Below are positions 29,592 to 33,539 of a stretch of 33,539 nucleotides of DNA, piece after piece. The notes below the pieces were generated by a model, which did no database searches, had not been told where the DNA came from, and saw nothing but the letters and a program-made list of their open reading frames with translations. The DNA is taken from assembly GCF_001894925.1 (NCBI RefSeq), contig NZ_BCXD01000036.1:1-33539 (forward strand). The letters run 5' to 3'. The position numbers and the translations under genes were made by a program. Position 1 is the stretch's first letter. The number at the start of each line of letters is the position of its first letter. Source of the DNA: Rhodococcus rhodnii NBRC 100604. GTDB taxonomy: Bacteria; Actinomycetota; Actinomycetes; Mycobacteriales; Mycobacteriaceae.

Positions 29592-30404
29592 CTACAGCCC
29601 CGCCAGTGCGAGCAGGTGCTCGGTCTCGGGGCCCTTGACGAGCTTTGCGGCGTCGGCCGGTGCGGTGGGGCCGAGCCCGAACGACGGGCAGTCCTTGGCG
29701 AGCACGCACACTCCGCACGCGGGCGTCCGCGAATGGCACACGCGGCGGCCGTGGAAGATCACGCGGTGCGACAGCTCGGTCCACTCCTTGCGCGGGATCA
29801 GATCGCCGACGGCGTGCTCGATCTTGACCGGATCCTCGAGTTCCGTCCAACCCCAGCGCCGCACGAGCCGTCCGAAGTGCGTGTCGACGGTGATGCCCGG
29901 GATGCCGAACGCGTTGCCGAGGATGACGTTCGCGGTCTTGCGTCCGACGCCGGGAAGCGCGACGAGTTCCTTCAGCGTCTGCGGCACCTCGCCGTCGTGA
30001 TGTTCGACGAGTGCTCGGCCCAGCCCCATGAGCGACGTGGCCTTGTTGTGATAGAAGCCACTCGACCGGATGTACTCCTCGAGCTCGGCGCGCTCGGCCT
30101 CTGCGTAGTCCTGCGCCGTGCGATACCGCGCGAACAGGGCGGGCGTGAGCTGATTGACGCGGACGTCGGTGGTCTGCGCCGAGAGAATCGTGGCGACGGT
30201 GAGCTCGAGCGGCGTCGTGAAGTCGAGTTCGCAGTACACGTGGGGGAACGCCTCCGCGAGACGGCGATTCATGCGGCGCGCCCGGCGAACGAGACCGAGG
30301 TGGGTTTCCTCACGTCGCGATGTGGCGCCCCGCGACGCCGCCCGCGCCGTGCGTCCGCGCACGTCGGCGCGGGCGCCGGGGCCACTCTCACCGCTGTTCA
30401 CCAC
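29592..30404 (-). CDS. nth: Endonuclease III (DNA glycosylase/AP lyase)
   Basis: Removes oxidised pyrimidines from DNA and cuts the abasic site. The helix-hairpin-helix [16 protein letters not shown] carries the catalytic Lys, [13 protein letters not shown] the catalytic Asp, and the C-terminal C-x6-C-x2-C-x5-C ([17 protein letters not shown]) binds a 4Fe-4S cluster. The product has 270 residues from the GTG at 30404, about 25 more than M. tuberculosis Nth; the extra N-terminus is Arg/Gly-rich. TACACT (30412-30417) ends 7 nt before this GTG, which supports it as a leaderless start. A shorter protein from the ATG at about 30271 has no ribosome site. First gene of the operon with TlpA-like, Nudix and marP. 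Confidence 0.94.
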   Translation of the reverse strand: MVNSGESGPGARADVRGRTARAASRGATSRREETHLGLVRRARRMNRRLAEAFPHVYCELDFTTPLELTVATILSAQTTDVRVNQLTPALFARYRTAQDYAEAERAELEEYIRSSGFYHNKATSLMGLGRALVEHHDGEVPQTLKELVALPGVGRKTANVILGNAFGIPGITVDTHFGRLVRRWGWTELEDPVKIEHAVGDLIPRKEWTELSHRVIFHGRRVCHSRTPACGVCVLAKDCPSFGLGPTAPADAAKLVKGPETEHLLALAGL

Positions 30405-30411
30405 GGCGTCG

Positions 30412-30417
30412 AGTGTA
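30412..30417 (-). promoter_or_regulatory. -10 of leaderless nth-marP operon transcript
   Basis: TACACT on the minus strand lies 7 nt before the GTG of nth, with no Shine-Dalgarno between. It lies back to back with a TTTACT (30473-30478, plus) 7 nt before the ATG of the next gene, giving two divergent promoters within 81 bp. Confidence 0.45.
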
Positions 30418-30485
30418 CGGATCGAGGGTGCTCTCGACGCTCTGCCGTGTCGCTTCCGAGACCTTGGACGTGTTTACTCGTCGGT

Positions 30486-30752
30486 ATGCAAGGACTCGCT
30501 GTGATCCTCTTCCCAGTGCTGCTCATGCTGTTCGCACTCTCCATGGAGCGAGTGGAGGTCCGGCTGCGCCAGCTGTCGGTCCGCGAGCAGGAGGTGGAGG
30601 AGTTCCTCGATCAGGCGAGTGGTGACGAGGTCGCGACGCTCGCGCACGACGGCATGCCCCACGCGCTCCAGCGGTTCCAGAACCGCAGGATGCCCCGCCG
30701 CCGCGGGTCGTCGGGCCGCACCGTGAGCCGAATTCATCCGGGCCGCGCCTGA
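30486..30752 (+). CDS. Small single-pass membrane protein (Rv3675-like)
   Basis: An 88-residue protein: one N-terminal transmembrane helix (MQGLAVILFPVLLMLFALSM), then a Glu/Arg-rich helical segment (ERVEVRLRQLSVREQEVEEFLDQ) likely to form a coiled coil, and a very basic tail (QNRRMPRRRGSSGRTVSR). No known catalytic motif. Position between nth and crp matches Rv3675 of M. tuberculosis. No ribosome site precedes the ATG; TTTACT 7 nt upstream hints at a leaderless transcript. Codon use fits a real gene. Function unknown. Confidence 0.75.
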   Translation: MQGLAVILFPVLLMLFALSMERVEVRLRQLSVREQEVEEFLDQASGDEVATLAHDGMPHALQRFQNRRMPRRRGSSGRTVSRIHPGRA

Positions 30753-30844
30753 TCCCACGTGTCGGCCCTGTCCGCTCCGCCCGGTTCCGGGTGGCGTGAC
30801 GCCGGCCACACTGCTGCAATATCCAGGACGTCGGACACCCGGTC

Positions 30845-30860
30845 GGTGGTATCGCTCACG
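30845..30860. promoter_or_regulatory. Possible Crp autoregulatory site
   Basis: GGTGG-TATCGC-TCACG keeps the GTG-N8-CAC core of the Crp palindrome with a good right half and a weak left half. If the start is about 7 nt after TAGACT, the centre is near -41, the classical position for a Crp activator. Confidence 0.35.
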
Positions 30861-30979
30861 TCGACTCCGACACGGAGTCGTAGACTGGTGGCGTCGCGGT
30901 TGCAGGATCGGGTTCCGGTGATCCCGGACACCGAGGTCTGCACCCCGTACTGTGATGGACGGGGCGCACGCGGCTCGCG

Positions 30980-30995
30980 TGTGCGTCCTGGCACA
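30980..30995. promoter_or_regulatory. Crp-like palindrome in the crp leader
   Basis: TGTGC-GTCCTG-GCACA is a perfect 5+5 palindrome with the Crp spacing, matching TGTGA-N6-TCACA at 8 of 10 positions. It lies downstream of the predicted start, so binding there would act as a roadblock. Confidence 0.35.
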
Positions 30996-31117
30996 CCCGT
31001 TCGTGACCCGTCACGCACGGCGACGCCGGGACACGCCCTCGGGCACGGCCGAGCAGCACGACAGACGAAGCGGTCCGACACGACCGTCGGACAGAAGACA
31101 TACTTCAAGGAGCACAC

Positions 31118-31792
31118 GTGGACGACGTCCTGGCCAGGGCCGGCATCTTCCAAGGAGTCGAGCCCTCGGCGGTGGCGGCTCTCACCAAGCAGCTGCAGCC
31201 GGTCGACTTCCCACGCGGACACATCATCTTCAACGAGGGCGAACCGGGCGACCGCCTGTACATCATCGTCTCGGGCAAGGTGAAGATCGGCCGCCGGTCC
31301 CCCGACGGCCGTGAGAACCTGCTGACGATCATGGGCCCGTCGGACATGTTCGGCGAGCTGTCGATCTTCGATCCGGGCCCGCGCACCTCGACCGCGACGA
31401 CGGTCACCGAGGTTCGCGCCGTGAGCATGGACCGCGAGGCCCTCAAGGCGTGGATCGAACAGCGTCCCGAGATCGCGGAACAGTTGCTGCGCGTCCTCGC
31501 TCGCCGGCTCCGCCGCACGAACAACAACCTCGCGGACCTCATCTTCACCGACGTCCCCGGCCGCGTCGCGAAGGCACTGCTGCAGCTCGCGCAGCGCTTC
31601 GGAACGCAGGAGGCGGGCGCGCTGCGCGTGACGCACGACCTCACGCAGGAGGAGATCGCTCAGCTCGTCGGCGCGTCGCGCGAGACCGTCAACAAGGCTC
31701 TCGCCGATTTCGCCCATCGCGGGTGGCTTCGCCTCGAAGGCAAGAGCGTGCTCATCTCGGACTCGGAGCGGCTGGCGCGCCGCGCCCGCTGA
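31118..31792 (+). CDS. crp: cAMP receptor protein family transcription regulator (Crp/GlxR)
   Basis: A global regulator of 224 residues, the same length as M. tuberculosis Crp (Rv3676). The cyclic-nucleotide-binding domain (about 1-115) has the ligand residues in [16 protein letters not shown]79, E80, R89, T90; T134 and N135 in the dimer helix also match. The C-terminal winged helix-turn-helix reads [24 protein letters not shown], with R188, E189 and the following residues expected to read GTG-N8-CAC sites. GTG start with AAGGAG about 5 nt upstream. The gene stands alone, with its own promoter region and a strong terminator. The perfect site before acs in this window is an obvious target. Confidence 0.97.
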   Translation: MDDVLARAGIFQGVEPSAVAALTKQLQPVDFPRGHIIFNEGEPGDRLYIIVSGKVKIGRRSPDGRENLLTIMGPSDMFGELSIFDPGPRTSTATTVTEVRAVSMDREALKAWIEQRPEIAEQLLRVLARRLRRTNNNLADLIFTDVPGRVAKALLQLAQRFGTQEAGALRVTHDLTQEEIAQLVGASRETVNKALADFAHRGWLRLEGKSVLISDSERLARRAR

Positions 31793-31805
31793 TTCGCCCG
31801 AACGA

Positions 31806-31843
31806 CCGACGGCGCCCACCGATCGTTCGGTGGGCGCCGTCGG
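31806..31843. terminator. Bidirectional terminator between crp and the MBL-fold gene
   Basis: A perfect 17-bp inverted repeat (31806-31822 and 31827-31843, loop TCGT) starts 14 nt after the crp stop and lies 33 nt before the stop of the convergent gene. Confidence 0.85.
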
Positions 31844-31875
31844 CGTGTGTGGACGTGTCGTCGTGTGGCCGTGTC

Positions 31876-32676
31876 TCAGGAATGCGTGCGCAGATAGTCG
31901 AGCTGGACCCGCACCGACCGTTCGGCGACGGGCAGCAGCCCCGGATCGACGTCGGAGTACACGTGCGCGGTGACCGCCCGCGCCGATGCGTCCGCACCGA
32001 GCGTCCGCAGCGCACCACGAACCTGGTCGAGCCGCTGCTCGCGGTGCGCGCGGTAGTCGCGGGCGATCGCCTCGAGGTCGGGCAGATCCGGGCCGTGACC
32101 GGGCAGCGCCGGAATCGGGCCGTGCGCGGCGAGTGTCGCGAGCGAGTCGAGATAGTCGCCGAGGTCGCCGTCGGTGTCGTCGAGGACGGTGGTGCCGCGG
32201 CCGAGAATCGTGTCACCCGTGAGCACGACGTCCGCGCGCGGCCCGTTCGCGGCCCGAACACGGAAGGACGTCGAATCGGCGGTGTGGCCCGGCGTGGGAA
32301 TCGCCGTGACGACGACACCCGCCGCCTCGATCTCCTCACCCGGCTCGAACGCACGGCCGCCACCCCGCAGGAACGACGGATCGGTCGAGCGGACGGGCGC
32401 ACCCGTCAGTTCCGCGAACCGGTCGACGCCACCGGTGTGATCGTGATGGCGATGCGTGACCAGGGTGAGCACGACGCGGCCCTGCCCGAGGAGCCGGCCG
32501 AGGTGTTCGTCGTCGTGCTCACCCGGATCGACGACGACCACGTCGCCGCCCGGTTCGCCGAGCACCCACGTGTTGGTGCCGTCGAGCGTCATCGTGCCGG
32601 GATTGTCCTGGAGGACGACCGACGCGAGGGGCGTGACCTGCCGGAGCGTGCCGTACGCGGGGTGTTCGGCCGTCAC
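31876..32676 (-). CDS. Metallo-beta-lactamase-fold hydrolase (Rv3677c-like, LACTB2/glyoxalase II type)
   Basis: A 266-residue soluble enzyme. The metal motif THRHHDHTGG (HxHxDH) is complete, with the further ligands in IPTPGHTADSTSF, VLTGDTILG and ALPGHGPDL. The C-terminal helical region (REQRLDQVRGAL) resembles LACTB2-type proteins, some of which are endoribonucleases; glyoxalase-II-like thioester hydrolysis is the other option. Not a true beta-lactamase: no signal peptide. The ATG overlaps the RidA stop by 4 bp, so they are translated together. Orthologue Rv3677c. Confidence 0.88.
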   Translation of the reverse strand: MTAEHPAYGTLRQVTPLASVVLQDNPGTMTLDGTNTWVLGEPGGDVVVVDPGEHDDEHLGRLLGQGRVVLTLVTHRHHDHTGGVDRFAELTGAPVRSTDPSFLRGGGRAFEPGEEIEAAGVVVTAIPTPGHTADSTSFRVRAANGPRADVVLTGDTILGRGTTVLDDTDGDLGDYLDSLATLAAHGPIPALPGHGPDLPDLEAIARDYRAHREQRLDQVRGALRTLGADASARAVTAHVYSDVDPGLLPVAERSVRVQLDYLRTHS

Positions 32677-33185
32677 GCCGTCGAGGATTCGTGATCGGCC
32701 TCGGCGGCGTCGACGACGACCTCGGCCACGAGCTCGATCTCGACGGGCGCGCCGAGGGGGAGTTCCGCCACCCCGACCGCCGACCGCGCGTGCGCACCCG
32801 CGTCACCGAAGATCTCGCCGAACAGCTCCGACGCGCCGTTGACGACGCCGGGCTGTCCCGTGAACCCGGGCGCCGACGCCACGAACCCGACGACCTTGAC
32901 GATCTTGACGACGGAGTCGATGCCCGCCACCGAGTCGAGCGCGGCGAGCGCGTTGAGCGCGCACGCCTTCGCGGCGTCCTTCGCCTGCTCCTCGGTGACC
33001 TCGGCGCCGACCTTGCCGGCGACCGTGAGCTCGCCGTCCAGCAGCGGGAGCTGACCCGACGTGTAGACGAACGTCCCGGTCTGCACCGCGGGGACGTACG
33101 CCGCGACGGGCTTCGCCACCGGCGGAAGCGTGATGCCGAGTTCGACGAGACGACCGGTCCAGCTGCCGGCATTGATCTGTGTCAT
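32673..33185 (-). CDS. RidA/YjgF family protein (reactive imine deaminase-like)
   Basis: A 170-residue member of the YjgF/YER057c/UK114 superfamily, longer subgroup. Canonical RidA hydrolyses reactive enamine/imine intermediates made by PLP enzymes, protecting metabolism. Seen: VQTGTFVYTSGQLPLLDGELTVAGKVG near residues 34-60, NALAALDSVAGIDSVVKIVKVVGFVAS, and RSAVGVAELPLGAPVEIELVAEVV at the end. The catalytic Arg of RidA (R105 in E. coli, in RxxV before the C-terminal ELP) appears to be present in RSAVGVAELP. ATG start with GGAAGG upstream. Overlaps the MBL-fold gene by 4 bp. Orthologue Rv3678c. Confidence 0.88.
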   Translation of the reverse strand: MTQINAGSWTGRLVELGITLPPVAKPVAAYVPAVQTGTFVYTSGQLPLLDGELTVAGKVGAEVTEEQAKDAAKACALNALAALDSVAGIDSVVKIVKVVGFVASAPGFTGQPGVVNGASELFGEIFGDAGAHARSAVGVAELPLGAPVEIELVAEVVVDAAEADHESSTA

Positions 33186-33256
33186 GACGCGTGCCTTCCC
33201 TCGCGGTACTTCGGAGAACGGATGCTGTGCGCGGGCGCGTGATCAGCCCCGGCCGA

Positions 33257-33421
33257 TCAACCTTTGGGGCGTTTGAGGTACGCGACGTGCTGCTCGCCCG
33301 TCGGTCCGGGGAGCACCGTCACCAGTTCCCAGCCGTCGCCGCCCCACTGATCGAGAATCTGCTTGGTCGCGTGCGTCAGCAGCGGAACCGTCGCGTACTC
33401 CCACGTTGTCGTTTCACTCAT
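33257..33421 (-). CDS. Small DUF4177-like protein (54 aa, Rv3678A-like)
   Basis: A 54-residue protein, MSETTTWEYATVPL...TGEQHVAYLKRPKG. The pattern WEYATVPL, then LDQWGGDGWELVTVLP, is that of the small DUF4177-type domain (a beta strand, a helix, then GWELV and a second strand). No function is known. It lies just upstream of ridA on the same strand (71-nt gap), as Rv3678A does in M. tuberculosis, and is probably the first gene of that operon. No ribosome site precedes the ATG; TAGGCT (33428-33433) ends 6 nt upstream, suggesting a leaderless start. Three 18-bp repeats lie at its promoter. Confidence 0.82.
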   Translation of the reverse strand: MSETTTWEYATVPLLTHATKQILDQWGGDGWELVTVLPGPTGEQHVAYLKRPKG

Positions 33422-33429
33422 GCCCGGAG

Positions 33430-33483
33430 CCTATCCCGTCTGAGCGGCCCATCCCGTGTGAGCGGCCTATCCCGTACGAGCGC
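33430..33483 (-). repeat. Three 18-bp tandem repeats at the promoter of the DUF4177-like gene
   Basis: Units 33430-33447, 33448-33465 and 33466-33483, each of the form CCTATCCCGTNTGAGCGG with a few changes (CCTATCCCGTCTGAGCGG, CCCATCCCGTGTGAGCGG, CCTATCCCGTACGAGCGC). The first unit overlaps the proposed -10. Regular spacing suggests cooperative protein binding. Confidence 0.7.
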
Positions 33484-33539
33484 CGAGTCCCGGCCACATC
33501 CCACGCCCGCTCCCGCCCATCGGCACCGGCGGTGCTTAC

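Larger units (their letters stand above)
30753..31117 (+). promoter_or_regulatory. crp control region with long leader
   Basis: 365 bp with no convincing gene. It has a candidate promoter with -10 TAGACT (30881-30886), directly preceded by the inverted repeat CGACTCC-N5-GGAGTCG (30862-30880). The leader would be about 225 nt and contains two further palindromes: TGTGC-N6-GCACA (30980-30995) and CGTGA-N4-TCACG (31002-31015). AAGGAG at 31107-31112 is the ribosome site of crp. Confidence 0.5.

Noticed and set aside
33430-33483. CRISPR array
   Set aside because: The 18-bp units are contiguous, with no spacers and no cas genes nearby.

Overview
The window is a chromosomal stretch of a high-GC actinobacterium. 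Gene content and order follow the Mycobacterium tuberculosis region Rv3644c to Rv3678A almost gene for gene: holB, topA, Rv3647c-like, cspA, SF2 helicase, tad/ssd cluster, HAD phosphatase, Rv3662c-like, dppDCBA, acs, holin-X, ephE, marP, nudix, TlpA-like, nth, Rv3675-like, crp, Rv3677c-like, RidA, Rv3678A-like. There is no PE gene, no adenylate cyclase between holB and topA (Rv3645 in M. tuberculosis), no Rv3651 and no Rv3668c protease, and an MHS-type transporter sits beside acs. This fits a mycolate-group relative of Mycobacterium such as Rhodococcus or Nocardia. The genus is an inference. No phage, IS element or CRISPR is visible, so this reads as conserved core chromosome.

Layout. 1-835: two small genes, one a 38-residue membrane protein too short for usual gene callers, plus tRNA-Thr(CGT) with its terminator; 1-237 holds nothing I recognise. 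837-6259 (minus): DNA polymerase III delta' subunit, topoisomerase I, an unknown conserved protein and a cold-shock protein. 6642-8972 (plus): a MrfA/Hrq1-type helicase. 9009-13648 (minus): a translationally coupled Tad/Flp pilus-type operon, ssd-tadA-tadB-tadC-flp-like-tadE-tadE-like. 13649-15235: a HAD phosphatase gene flanked by two small RNAs, the 6C RNA (minus strand) and a candidate Ms1/MTS2823-type RNA (plus strand) ending in a canonical terminator. 15236-21452 (minus): a peptide ABC importer operon with a degenerate Fic-like protein at its end. 21811-25215: acetyl-CoA synthetase convergent with an MHS transporter. 25461-26933 (plus): holin-X membrane protein and an epoxide-hydrolase-like protein. 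26962-30404 (minus): nth, TlpA-like, Nudix and MarP, an envelope/acid and DNA-damage stress operon. 30486-31792 (plus): a small membrane protein and crp. 31876-33421 (minus): a metallo-beta-lactamase-fold hydrolase, RidA and a DUF4177-like protein preceded by three 18-bp tandem repeats.

How the parts connect. Crp is encoded at 31118, and a perfect TGTGA-N6-TCACA site lies just upstream of acs, so acetate activation is a likely cAMP-Crp target. Several genes (holB, HAD, nth, the DUF4177-like gene, possibly the Rv3675-like gene) have a -10-like hexamer 6-7 nt before the start codon, as expected for leaderless transcripts. The least explained features are a 12-nt perfect complementarity between the two small RNAs, three enzymes with altered catalytic motifs (Fic-like, Ssd, EphE-like), and the tandem repeats at the right edge.
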